7,266 nt of DNA from Flavobacteriales bacterium (GTDB lineage Bacteria; Bacteroidota; Bacteroidia; Flavobacteriales_D; Crocinitomicaceae): positions 1-7,266 of the forward strand of contig CANHJY010000096.1 of assembly GCA_947461185.1 (NCBI GenBank), given 5' to 3'. Numbering within the stretch: the stretch's first letter is position 1; every line of letters begins with the position of its first letter. This document shows positions 1 to 6,219 of the stretch, one piece after another. The notes beneath the pieces were generated by a model that was given only the letters and a program-made list of their open reading frames with translations, ran no database searches and was not told where the DNA came from. A program made the translations under genes and the position numbers.

Positions 1-2
1 CA

Positions 3-587
3 ACAGGCTGGTATGTGCGACTATTACAAGATTCAACCTTTGCGAACGATTTAAAATGTCGATACACGCAATTCCGCGAGAGCTTTATGAGCAATGCTTC
101 AATTAACCAATACATCGACAGTGTTGGCATCTTGGTTCAGAACGCACAAGATCGACACTTTAGAAAATGGCCACTTTTAGGTCAAACAGGACCTGCACCC
201 GAAATTGGTGTTATGCCATCGACTTATGCTGCCGAATTAGATACCTTGAAACAATGGATTTCATTGCGTTTGGCTTGGCTCGATGAAAACATCCCAGGAA
301 TATGTCCACCCATTTTTGTAGGAAATGGCAAAGAATTTTCAACTAAGGCTTTCCGCTATTATCCGAATCCAAGTGCGGGTCTATTTCAATTCGAAGGAAT
401 TAAGAAATCCACTCAGCCTCTTGAATTTTGGGTGTATGACATCCGTGGAAAATGCATCGAACAATTAATCCTCGATAAAAACATGCAGAATTTCAGCTAT
501 TTTCAAAAACAAGCGGGTATTTACTTCTTTCAAATAAGAGATGAACAGCAAGTTATTCAGCAAGGAAAATTGCTGGTGATAGATTAA
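3..587 (+). CDS. CotH-like secreted protein, C-terminal part, with T9SS sorting domain (5' truncated)
   Basis: The frame is already open at the left edge (TGWYVRLL...), so the GTG at 15 is internal and this is the last ~194 codons of a larger gene. The first ~100 residues resemble the end of Bacteroidota CotH-family proteins: an opening TGWYVRLL, a middle with AQDRHFRKWPLLG, and the closing helix LKQWISLRLAWLDENIPG. CotH proteins are kinase-like; the catalytic part would lie upstream and is not visible, so activity cannot be judged. The last ~78 residues (from about nt 351) form a type A T9SS sorting domain: YYPNPSAG, then VYDIRGKCI, then QAGIYFFQI and a short basic end (GKLLVID). This predicts export and surface attachment or release by the type IX system. 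The sorting domain is clear; the CotH assignment rests on motif recall, not a search. Confidence 0.8.
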   Translation, partial: TGWYVRLLQDSTFANDLKCRYTQFRESFMSNASINQYIDSVGILVQNAQDRHFRKWPLLGQTGPAPEIGVMPSTYAAELDTLKQWISLRLAWLDENIPGICPPIFVGNGKEFSTKAFRYYPNPSAGLFQFEGIKKSTQPLEFWVYDIRGKCIEQLILDKNMQNFSYFQKQAGIYFFQIRDEQQVIQQGKLLVID

Positions 588-691
588 AATAATTCTCTTA
601 AAATCAAGGTCGGATTCAAGAAATTGAAAATTATGAATTCGATTTTCATGAATAATCTTTGCTTTGATTCTTATAAAATTTATCAGTGAAA

Positions 692-1228
692 ATGAGATTA
701 CTCGTAACTTTCATTTTGAACGCATTTACATTCGCTGTTTATTCTCAAAAGACAGACAATCTCGAAACTCACTCAAATTCATTCGAAAATAACTACCGCA
801 CAGAGAACCCAACCTTGATATATTGTTATGACGAAATTTCTGAAATTCATAATTATTCTCACAATTGGGATTTTGACAATGACGGAATAAAGGACGAATT
901 GTATTTTGTTGGGACAGGTGGTGCTCACATCTATTACTTTTTAAGAATAGTTTTAAGTTCCGATAAAAAAGTAAGAAACTTAAATTTCATTCAATCCGAT
1001 TTCCCCCTGCTAACAGCGACTGATACTTTAAACAGCGTTAAAAGCAGTGTCGGTTTTGCTATTAATAAACTAGGGAAAGAATTAACACCATCAATCATTG
1101 TAAGTCTTGACAAGAGCACATATTACGCTTTCAAATTAGAATTAAAGAAACAGAAAATCAAGACAAGAAATTGTACAATAAGTTTTAATGATGGGAAGTT
1201 GAAATTCGGCAGTTTTAGACGCAGATGA
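692..1228 (+). CDS. Small exported protein with DxDxDG calcium-type loop
   Basis: A 178-residue protein of unknown function. It begins with a signal peptide: MR, a hydrophobic stretch to about residue 16, and a likely cleavage after VYS18 before Q19. Residues 59-70 read WDFDNDGIKDEL, an EF-hand/dockerin-like DxDxDGxxD loop (D60, D62, D64, D68), followed by YFVGTGGAHIYY. This suggests a Ca2+-stabilised fold in the periplasm or outside the cell. The C terminus is basic (FRRR) and has no T9SS sorting domain. An in-frame GTG at 686 would add two residues; the ATG at 692 is preferred because it gives a normal signal peptide start. The gene stands about 100 bases after the CotH-like gene and 450 before the next, so it is probably its own unit. 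Its last ~125 bases recur in decayed form at 7041-7165. The signal peptide and loop are seen; the role is not known. Confidence 0.75.
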   Translation: MRLLVTFILNAFTFAVYSQKTDNLETHSNSFENNYRTENPTLIYCYDEISEIHNYSHNWDFDNDGIKDELYFVGTGGAHIYYFLRIVLSSDKKVRNLNFIQSDFPLLTATDTLNSVKSSVGFAINKLGKELTPSIIVSLDKSTYYAFKLELKKQKIKTRNCTISFNDGKLKFGSFRRR

Positions 1229-1233
1229 TTGGA
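1104..1233 (+). repeat. Direct repeat, left copy (3' end of the 692-1228 gene)
   Basis: These 130 bases, from codon 138 of the exported-protein gene to just past its stop, match 7041-7170 in the same orientation with a constant offset of 5937, no indels and about 12 mismatches by eye (about 91% identity). The left copy is part of the intact gene. Everything between the two copies is the 1679-6564 cluster plus its two gaps. Confidence 0.9.
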
Positions 1234-1678
1234 AACAAAAATATACTCTTTGAATAAAATACTTTGTATACTGTAATCGTATAAGTTAGCTCTCTTCGCT
1301 TTTCTTTTTTTATATACCAATAGGAAGTTTCTAATGAGAATAAATATGGTAGCGTTAGAATAATAAAAATCAATAATTTGGCAGAGGTAATTTATTTACT
1401 TATTAAAGAATGTAAACACTATGTTGTAAATACAATTAACTTTTATTAAATTCGTCACCTATAAAAAGACAATAGAATAATTTTAATGGAATTTTACACT
1501 ACAATAAGAGAAATAAAATTGAACGCCAAACTTATCGAAACTAGAATTTGACTACCAAACCTGCTTGTTTCATTGCTCATCCCAATTCAAAATTTTCATT
1601 TACCCTGAGGCGATTATTCATTAATATGGTAAAGGCGACCACCATAAGAGGAGTCATAATAGATATAATTTTCATTAA
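1229..1678. other. AT-rich intergenic region upstream of the cluster
   Basis: 450 bases with no convincing gene on either strand. The reverse-strand frame over 1123-1320 is mostly the shadow of the preceding gene. The promoter of the downstream cluster probably lies here. One weak candidate is TTG at 1519-1521, then 20 bases, then TAGAATTTG at 1542-1550. This resembles the Bacteroidota pattern TTG-N17-23-TANNTTTG but has one extra spacer base, so it is not annotated separately. A purine run AAGAGGAG sits near 1646-1653, about 25 bases before the ATG at 1679, too far for a normal ribosome binding site. No strong hairpin plus T-tract was found. Confidence 0.6.
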
Positions 1679-2395
1679 ATGTACAACGAAGACATTGAAA
1701 ATCTCATCAGTCTAGCTTTAGCAGATGGAGAATTATCAGAAAAAGAAAAACAAATTCTTTTTAAAAAAGCCGAAGCAGCTGGTATTGACCTTGACGAATT
1801 TGAAATGGTTCTGGATGCTAAATTATTTGAAAAACAACAAACTACTAAAGCTGCAGCTCCATCAGTTGCAGCTCCTCGATCAGACAAATTCGGCGATGTT
1901 AAAAAATGTCCTGCATGTGCAGCAATAGTTCAATCATTTCAAACAAAATGTTCTGATTGTGGACATGAGTTTAGTAATGTTGGAGCCAATGTTTCTATTG
2001 GAAGATTATTTGAAATGATTAGTGCGTGTGAAAATGAGCGCAAAGACGAAAGTATGTCATTGGGTGGTGCAATTGGTGGAATGTTTGCAAAAACATATGG
2101 TTTGGGAGGAGGTGATAAAATATTAGAAAAGAAAAAATCCATTATTTCTGGCTTTCCGATTCCTAACACAAAAGATGATATTTTAGAGTTTTTATCGACT
2201 GCTATTCCTAATGCGAAACAAAAAGGCAATTTTTTAACAAAACAACAGCCTGAAAATAGGTCCCACAATGAATTAGCACCAACTTGGTTTTCAAAATGCG
2301 AACAAATTGTAATGAAAGCTAAATTTTCAATGAAAGACGATAAAAAAGTTTTAGAGGAAATTATGCAATATGCAAATGAATTAGGCATAAAATAA
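1679..2395 (+). CDS. TerB-like domain plus zinc-ribbon protein, copy 1 (soluble)
   Basis: A 238-residue protein. Residues 1-50 form a helical TerB-like module (YNEDIENLISLALADGELS, then EKEKQILFKKA and an acidic GIDLDEFEMVLD), the acidic four-helix type seen in tellurite-resistance TerB and stress or conflict proteins. A low-complexity Ala/Pro/Thr linker (about 52-68) leads to a zinc ribbon with Cys77, Cys80, Cys91 and Cys94 (CPAC...CSDCG). A Gly-rich stretch (129-145) follows, then a C-terminal helical region (about 159-238) with FPIPNTKDDILEFL and WFSKCEQIVMKAKFSM. No membrane segment is visible, so it should be cytosolic or peripherally bound. It is the first gene of the cluster, 37 bases before the next. 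Its N-terminal half is nearly identical to that of 2819-3673 while the C-terminal half is very different. The TerB family call is motif-based; no enzymatic role is implied. Confidence 0.85.
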   Translation: MYNEDIENLISLALADGELSEKEKQILFKKAEAAGIDLDEFEMVLDAKLFEKQQTTKAAAPSVAAPRSDKFGDVKKCPACAAIVQSFQTKCSDCGHEFSNVGANVSIGRLFEMISACENERKDESMSLGGAIGGMFAKTYGLGGGDKILEKKKSIISGFPIPNTKDDILEFLSTAIPNAKQKGNFLTKQQPENRSHNELAPTWFSKCEQIVMKAKFSMKDDKKVLEEIMQYANELGIK

Positions 2396-2432
2396 GAAAT
2401 TAAAAAATTCAATAAATAAAATAATTGTAATT

Positions 2433-2675
2433 ATGGGTTTATTCACCAAAAAAGAAGCGAAATCAAAAGCTGTTGATTTTGCAAAAGACGAAATCCAAGA
2501 TGCTGTTGAAGACAAAGTTGCAGATGTTGTAGTTGACAAAACATTAGATTACGCTTTGGAAAATGCAGGATCGACTTTTTTACCCTGGTGGGTAATGATT
2601 TTGTGGTGGCCAATTAAGCAGATAGCCTTGCTTATTACTTGGCCCGTTAGAATTCTATTCAAAAAAAAGAAGTGA
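2433..2675 (+). CDS. Small tryptophan-rich membrane peptide, copy 1
   Basis: An 80-residue protein of no recognised named family. Residues 1-46 are charged and probably helical, with alternating acidic and basic residues (AKDEIQDAVEDKVADVVVDK). Residues about 48-76 form a hydrophobic segment rich in tryptophan (W52, W53, W58, W59, W70) with prolines at 51, 60 and 71 and a single Lys62, which may be a hairpin or an interfacial helix rather than one clean spanning helix. The end is strongly basic (FKKKK). The protein most likely sits at the inner membrane with both charged ends in the cytoplasm or at the interface. The start ATGGGTTTATT matches exactly that of the second copy at 3785. The two proteins share 71 of 80 residues. 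Position between TerB-like and SPFH genes in both units suggests a shared complex; the function is unknown. Confidence 0.85.
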   Translation: MGLFTKKEAKSKAVDFAKDEIQDAVEDKVADVVVDKTLDYALENAGSTFLPWWVMILWWPIKQIALLITWPVRILFKKKK

Positions 2676-2699
2676 TTAAAACAAATGTTTTACATTAAT

Positions 2700-2799
2700 A
2701 TGGGAGACTATTTGGTATAAAATGAGAGCAGAATGAAGGAGTTAATTCGCTGTGATGTACAAGAATATCCTGTCTGGAAATGACGTCCCTGGGGCGAAT
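2700..2799 (+). pseudogene. Decayed 5' fragment of SPFH gene (copy of 4051 onward)
   Basis: This stretch aligns to the first ~100 bases of the SPFH gene at 4051. Shared segments include CTATTTGGTA, CGCTGTGATG, ACAAGAATATC and GTCTGGAAATG. It carries a 2-base insertion right after ATGGGA, giving a stop within seven codons (TAA at 2718-2720), then a compensating 2-base loss. It also has TGG changed to TGA at 2781-2783, at the codon for Trp28 of the intact protein. Similarity stops near 2799, just before the second TerB-like gene. It cannot encode a useful protein. It is what remains of the third gene of unit 1 after the tandem duplication. Confidence 0.88.
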
Positions 2800-2818
2800 C
2801 AAAAAATATAATTAAAAT

Positions 2819-3673
2819 ATGTACAACGAACAAATCGAGAATCTCATCAATCTTGCTTTAGCAGATGGTGAATTGTCTGAAAAAGAAAAACAAATTCTCT
2901 TTAAAAAAGCTGAGTCAGCTGGTATTGACCTTGACGAATTTGAAATGGTGCTTGACGCAAAATTGTTTGAAAAGCAAAAAACTAGAGTAAGTACAGCGGC
3001 ACCGAAGTCAGACAAATTAGGAGATGTTAGAAAATGCCCTGCTTGTGGTGCTATAACTGAAACATTCGCGACAAAATGTTCTGATTGTGGCACTGAATTT
3101 AGAAACGTTGAGGCGTCACAAAATTTAATTAAATTTTTTGAAAAGCTTGATGAAATTGAATCGAATAGAAAAGATAGTATTTATTCAACGAATGATTCGT
3201 CACATAATATTGGTATTGGAACAATTCTAAAATGGATGTTTTTCTGGCCTATTGTGTTGCCTCTTAAAATTGTAAATTTCTTTTTGAATAAATCTAAACC
3301 AGTGAAATGGTCTACAACGGACTCTCACAAAGAAGAATTAATTATGAATTTCCCGGTGCCGGTATCGAGAGAAGAAATTTTGGAGTTCTTAAGTTTAGCT
3401 ACAAGCAAAATAAACAGCAACACTTATTTTAATGCATTCTCTGAAGAGACTAAGTATAAAGACACATGGAATAAAATATGGCTGAAAAAGACTGAGCAAA
3501 TTCATTCAAAGGCCTATATTGCAATGAAAAATGATAAAAAGTCATTTGAAGATGTAAATAAAATGGCATCACAGGCAAGAGAAATTGTAAAAAGTAATAA
3601 TATTAAAGTTATTCATATTGCGATTCTATTTGCAGTTGCGTTTGTAGTTATGATTGTAATAGCTGCAGTTTGA
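2819..3673 (+). CDS. TerB-like domain plus zinc-ribbon protein, copy 2 (with C-terminal membrane anchor)
   Basis: A 284-residue paralogue of 1679-2395. The first 53 residues differ at only three positions (5, 11 and 33). The zinc ribbon is kept with Cys73, Cys76, Cys87 and Cys90 (CPACGA...CSDCG). After residue ~98 the two proteins diverge. This one has a hydrophobic, aromatic stretch at about 134-156 (WMFFWPIVLPLKIVNFFL), then a degenerate version of the shared C-terminal region (NFPVPVSREEILEFL at about 177-191, KKTEQIHSKAYIAM) and a C-terminal transmembrane helix at about 264-283. It is therefore probably a tail-anchored membrane protein, possibly with a second membrane-associated segment, while copy 1 looks soluble. 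It follows the SPFH remnant and precedes the second 80-residue gene by 111 bases. The architecture is read from the sequence; the role in membrane stress is inferred. Confidence 0.85.
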   Translation: MYNEQIENLINLALADGELSEKEKQILFKKAESAGIDLDEFEMVLDAKLFEKQKTRVSTAAPKSDKLGDVRKCPACGAITETFATKCSDCGTEFRNVEASQNLIKFFEKLDEIESNRKDSIYSTNDSSHNIGIGTILKWMFFWPIVLPLKIVNFFLNKSKPVKWSTTDSHKEELIMNFPVPVSREEILEFLSLATSKINSNTYFNAFSEETKYKDTWNKIWLKKTEQIHSKAYIAMKNDKKSFEDVNKMASQAREIVKSNNIKVIHIAILFAVAFVVMIVIAAV

Positions 3674-3784
3674 TGTAAGTCTGTTGATATGCAGAAGATT
3701 TTTGAAAATAGAGAGAATGTTGTATCCAAAGGAGTTAGATATCAAATAAATAATCAAAAATTCAACAAAAAAAAATTAATAATT

Positions 3785-4027
3785 ATGGGTTTATTTACCA
3801 AAGAAGATGCGAAATCAAAAGCTGTTGATTTTGCAAAAGATGAATTACAAGATGCTGTTGAAGACAAAGTTGCAGATGTTGTAGCTGAAAAAACATTAGA
3901 TTATGCTATTGAAAATGCTGGATCGACTTTTTTACCATGGTGGGTATTGATTGTTTGGTGGCCAATTAAGCAGATAGCTTTGCTTATTACTTGGCCTATT
4001 AGAATTTTATTCAAAAAGAAGAAGTGA
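3785..4027 (+). CDS. Small tryptophan-rich membrane peptide, copy 2
   Basis: An 80-residue protein with nine substitutions relative to 2433-2675, most of them conservative (for example I/L, D/E, V/I). All five tryptophans (W52, W53, W58, W59, W70), the prolines at 51, 60 and 71, Lys62 and the basic tail FKKKK are unchanged. An in-frame ATG at 3689 would add 32 residues, but that extension has no counterpart in the first copy and reads as AT-rich, Lys/Asn-rich filler. The start at 3785 matches the first copy in sequence (TAATTATGGGTTTATT) and length. It ends 23 bases before the SPFH gene. The MGLFxK start resembles that of the SPFH protein next to it (MGLFGKKEE). Retention of two intact copies with mostly conservative changes points to selection on the protein. 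Confidence 0.87.
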   Translation: MGLFTKEDAKSKAVDFAKDELQDAVEDKVADVVAEKTLDYAIENAGSTFLPWWVLIVWWPIKQIALLITWPIRILFKKKK

Positions 4028-4050
4028 TTAAAATCAATTTTTAAAATAAT

Positions 4051-5385
4051 ATGGGACTATTTGGTAAAAAAGAAGAAGGCGGAATGATGGATGTAATCCG
4101 CTGTGATGAACAAGAATATCTTGTCTGGAAATGGCGTCCTTCGGGCGAAGCAAATTCAACAAGAAAAGAAAATGCAATTCGCTACGGAAGTAGTTTGCGG
4201 GTAAAAGACGGAGAACTAGCTGTTTTTGTTTATCAACAAAAAGATGGTTCAATGCAAGATTTTATAGTCGGTCCTTATGACCAAACAATAAAGACAGCTA
4301 ATTTCCCAATTTTAACTAGTATTGTTGGTTTAGCTTTTGGGGGGGCATCACCTTTTCAAGCAGAAATCTTCTTCATTAATTTATCTGGTAATATTCAGGT
4401 TAAATTTGGCATTCCTTATTTTGATGTTTTTGATCCTCGTTTTATGGATTTTGCAGTGCCAATGGCAGCGAGGGGTTCTATTACTTTTAATATTACTGAT
4501 TACAAAGGCTTTATAAAGCTAAATCGTCTAATAAATTTTGAGATAGACGATTTTAACAAACAAATCAAGGATGCTGTAACAAAGTATGTAAAAGGTATAA
4601 TTACCAATATACCTGCTGATAATGGCATGCCTGTTTTGCAAATGGAGCGCAAACTACTCGAAATCAATGGTTTAATTTCATCTAAGCTTTCAGCAAGACT
4701 AGAAACAGATTTTGGAGTAAATATGAAAGGATTTGATCTTGCTTCAATTGACGTAGATAAAGAGAGCGAAGGTTATGCTGAATTAAGAAAAGTTACTGCA
4801 GAACAAACAACTAAAACAACAGTTGCTCAAACAGATGTCAGTATAAAGAACATGTCGGACATGCAGGGTATTAATGCTTTGAACATGGAAGAAACGCTTC
4901 GTATTCAGCGAGAGGAAGCTCAACGTGCTCAGAAACTTCAAACCGAAACTAATTTTATTGGAGCTCATGCATTAAACCAGCAAACGGATGTATTAAAAAC
5001 CGGAGCTGAAAGTTTAGGAAATATGGGCAATATGGATTTAGGAGGAGGGGGAGGGATGAATCCTGCAGGAATGATGACCGGAATGATGATGGGAGGTGCG
5101 ATGGGGAATCAAATGGCTGGAATGATGAATAATATGGGGCAAAATATGCAACAGCAACAAAACACACCACCACCACCACCACAGTTACAATACAGTGTGG
5201 CCATTAATGGACAAACCATGGGGCCCTTTAATTTGCAGCAGTTGCAACAGATGGTTCAAAACGGACAATTGACATCATCAACGCATGTTTGGAAACAAGG
5301 AATGGCTGGTTGGGAAACAGCTGGAGTAGTAAATGAACTTTCAATACTGTTTAGTTCAATGCCACCACCTCCACCAATGCCATAA
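4051..5385 (+). CDS. SPFH (band-7, YdjI-like) protein with C-terminal GYF_2 domain
   Basis: A 444-residue protein. Residues about 20-235 look like the SPFH/band-7 domain of the YdjI or 'virion core protein' type: EYLVWKWRP, then RYGSSLRVKDGELAVFV, VGPYDQTIKTANFPIL and AEIFFINL, ending near FGVNMKGFDLASIDVDKES. An Ala/Gln/Glu-rich helical segment (about 236-320) probably mediates oligomerisation. Next come a Gly/Met-rich stretch (322-366, 14 methionines), a Gln/Pro linker with five prolines (373-377), a GYF_2 (DUF4339) domain at 381-434 (GPFNLQQLQQMV, VWKQGMAGW) and a PPPPPMP tail. There is no N-terminal transmembrane helix, as usual for this subgroup. SPFH proteins form membrane-associated rings or scaffolds; YdjI-type proteins often end in a zinc ribbon, which GYF_2 replaces here. 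It is the largest gene of the cluster and probably its core scaffold, an inference from context. Confidence 0.88.
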   Translation: MGLFGKKEEGGMMDVIRCDEQEYLVWKWRPSGEANSTRKENAIRYGSSLRVKDGELAVFVYQQKDGSMQDFIVGPYDQTIKTANFPILTSIVGLAFGGASPFQAEIFFINLSGNIQVKFGIPYFDVFDPRFMDFAVPMAARGSITFNITDYKGFIKLNRLINFEIDDFNKQIKDAVTKYVKGIITNIPADNGMPVLQMERKLLEINGLISSKLSARLETDFGVNMKGFDLASIDVDKESEGYAELRKVTAEQTTKTTVAQTDVSIKNMSDMQGINALNMEETLRIQREEAQRAQKLQTETNFIGAHALNQQTDVLKTGAESLGNMGNMDLGGGGGMNPAGMMTGMMMGGAMGNQMAGMMNNMGQNMQQQQNTPPPPPQLQYSVAINGQTMGPFNLQQLQQMVQNGQLTSSTHVWKQGMAGWETAGVVNELSILFSSMPPPPPMP

Positions 5386-5475
5386 TCCTTTTTTTAATTT
5401 AGTAAAGAAATCTCAAGAATAATTAGGCGGAATCCGAAAAGCCATATGAGTAGGAATAACATAAAATTAAATAAA

Positions 5476-5853
5476 ATGAGTTTTTTATCAAACTTAATGG
5501 GTAATGCAACGGAACTTAATCCGGCAGAATTACAAACAGAATTTGCAAATGTATTGTTTGAAGGAGAGAATATTGAATCAGCATTCAAAATCTTCAGAGA
5601 CAAATGGGTATTTACCAACAAGCGTCTAATTATGCAAGATGTTCAAGGAATGACTGGTTCTAAAAAAGAATATCATTCAGTACCTTATAAATCAGTTACG
5701 CATTTCTTAGTTGAGACAGCAGGATCTTTTGATGGAGATTGTGAAATAGAGATTTGGATTTCAGGTTCTGCAACTTCATTAAAGAAAGAGCTAAAAAAAG
5801 GAATCGATGTAATTGGTCTTCAAAAGACTCTAGCTTCTTATATCTGTAAATAA
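5476..5853 (+). CDS. Bacterial PH-domain protein (bPH_1-like)
   Basis: A 125-residue protein that is almost entirely one bacterial pleckstrin-homology-like domain. Typical features are W44-VFTNKRLI (strand pair), EYHSVPYKSV (65-74), ETAGSFDGDCEIEIWISG (80-97) and a closing helix about 100-122 (KKELKKGIDVIGLQKTLA). Members of this family usually form oligomeric membrane-proximal or peptide-binding modules; they are not known to be enzymes. An ATG at 5446 in frame would add ten residues (MSRNNIKLNK); the ATG at 5476 is preferred because MSFLSNLMGNATEL fits a compact domain start. There is no signal peptide or membrane helix, so it should be cytosolic. It lies 90 bases after the SPFH-GYF_2 gene and 8 before the small GYF_2 gene, which supports co-transcription. 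The family call is confident from motifs; the binding partner is unknown. Confidence 0.85.
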   Translation: MSFLSNLMGNATELNPAELQTEFANVLFEGENIESAFKIFRDKWVFTNKRLIMQDVQGMTGSKKEYHSVPYKSVTHFLVETAGSFDGDCEIEIWISGSATSLKKELKKGIDVIGLQKTLASYICK

Positions 5854-5861
5854 TATAGTTT

Positions 5862-6215
5862 ATGAACGATGACAGTTTTTTTTCAATAAACAGATTGGTA
5901 GAATTCGGAATGGGTATGGCTGTAGCACAACAAATGGTTAACACCATGAATAGTGCAATGACTAATATGCATGTTCCGGGCTCTATGAATTCTTTTCAAA
6001 CACCAGCTCCACAATTTTATTATGCAATAATAGAAGGTAATCAAGCTGGCCCATTTTCAGAGCAGGAATTATCTCGCTTAATTGCCGAAAAAAAAATCTC
6101 CAAAGAAACTTATATTTGGAAACCAGGTATGCCAAAATGGGAAATTGCTGAAAAATTGTCGGAGATTTTAAAGTTGGTTGCATTAGCACCTCCACCTTTT
6201 CAACAAAATTCATAA
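5862..6215 (+). CDS. Small stand-alone GYF_2-domain protein
   Basis: A 117-residue protein. Residues about 11-33 (RLVEFGMGMAVAQQMVNTMN) are Gly/Met-rich and helical, a short Pro-containing linker follows (PAPQF, 48-52), and residues 53-104 form a GYF_2/DUF4339 domain: YYAIIEGNQAGPFSEQEL, then TYIWKPGMPKWEIAE. The protein ends with APPPFQQ. The order Gly/Met-rich segment, Pro linker, GYF_2, Pro tail is the same as the last ~120 residues of the SPFH protein at 4051-5385, as if it were that C terminus without the SPFH part. GYF domains bind proline-rich peptides, so this could compete with or bridge the SPFH protein. It lies 8 bases after the PH gene and 4 before the membrane protein gene, so it is very likely co-translated with both. 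No enzymatic function is expected. Confidence 0.85.
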   Translation: MNDDSFFSINRLVEFGMGMAVAQQMVNTMNSAMTNMHVPGSMNSFQTPAPQFYYAIIEGNQAGPFSEQELSRLIAEKKISKETYIWKPGMPKWEIAEKLSEILKLVALAPPPFQQNS

Positions 6216-6219
6216 GACT

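Larger units (their letters stand above)
1679..2799 (+). repeat. Tandem segmental duplication, unit 1
   Basis: Unit 1 contains the TerB-like/zinc-ribbon gene, the 80-residue membrane peptide gene and the first ~100 bases of an SPFH gene, in the same order as unit 2 (2819 to about 4150). Similarity is highest at the start of the TerB-like gene and across the 80-residue gene, and lowest in the C-terminal half of the TerB-like gene. The SPFH copy ends abruptly near 2799, about 20 bases before unit 2 begins. Confidence 0.85.
2819..4150 (+). repeat. Tandem segmental duplication, unit 2
   Basis: Unit 2 matches unit 1 (1679-2799) in gene order and sequence: TerB-like/zinc-ribbon gene, 80-residue membrane peptide gene, start of the SPFH gene. 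The right boundary is set where the remnant at 2700-2799 stops aligning, inside the intact SPFH gene; the true edge is uncertain by some tens of bases. The unit is longer than unit 1 mainly because its TerB-like gene is 46 codons longer and the following gap is wider. Confidence 0.82.

Noticed and set aside
625..648. Inverted repeat TGAAAAT...ATTTTCA between the first two genes
   Set aside because: Seven AT-rich pairs with a 10-base loop and no following T-run; too weak to call a terminator or operator.
653..661. TAATCTTTG as a -7 promoter element for the exported-protein gene
   Set aside because: It has one extra base relative to TANNTTTG, and the nearest TTG (624-626) is 26 bases away, outside the usual 17-23 spacing.
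1625..1678. Short open frame beginning ATGGTAAAG overlapping the first TerB-like gene out of frame
   Set aside because: It ends soon inside the gene, resembles no protein I know, and the TerB-like frame is clearly the coding one.
3689..3784. 32-codon in-frame extension upstream of the second 80-residue gene
   Set aside because: It has no counterpart in the first copy, and the sequence around the ATG at 3785 matches the first copy's start closely.
4955..5182. Reverse-strand open frame within the SPFH gene
   Set aside because: It is the antisense of the Gly/Met-rich, Gln and Pro codon repeats, which lack reverse stops; no protein features of its own.
5166..5182. CACCAC trinucleotide run as a possible repeat array
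   Set aside because: It is simply the proline codons of the linker before the GYF_2 domain; too short to be a separate repeat element.
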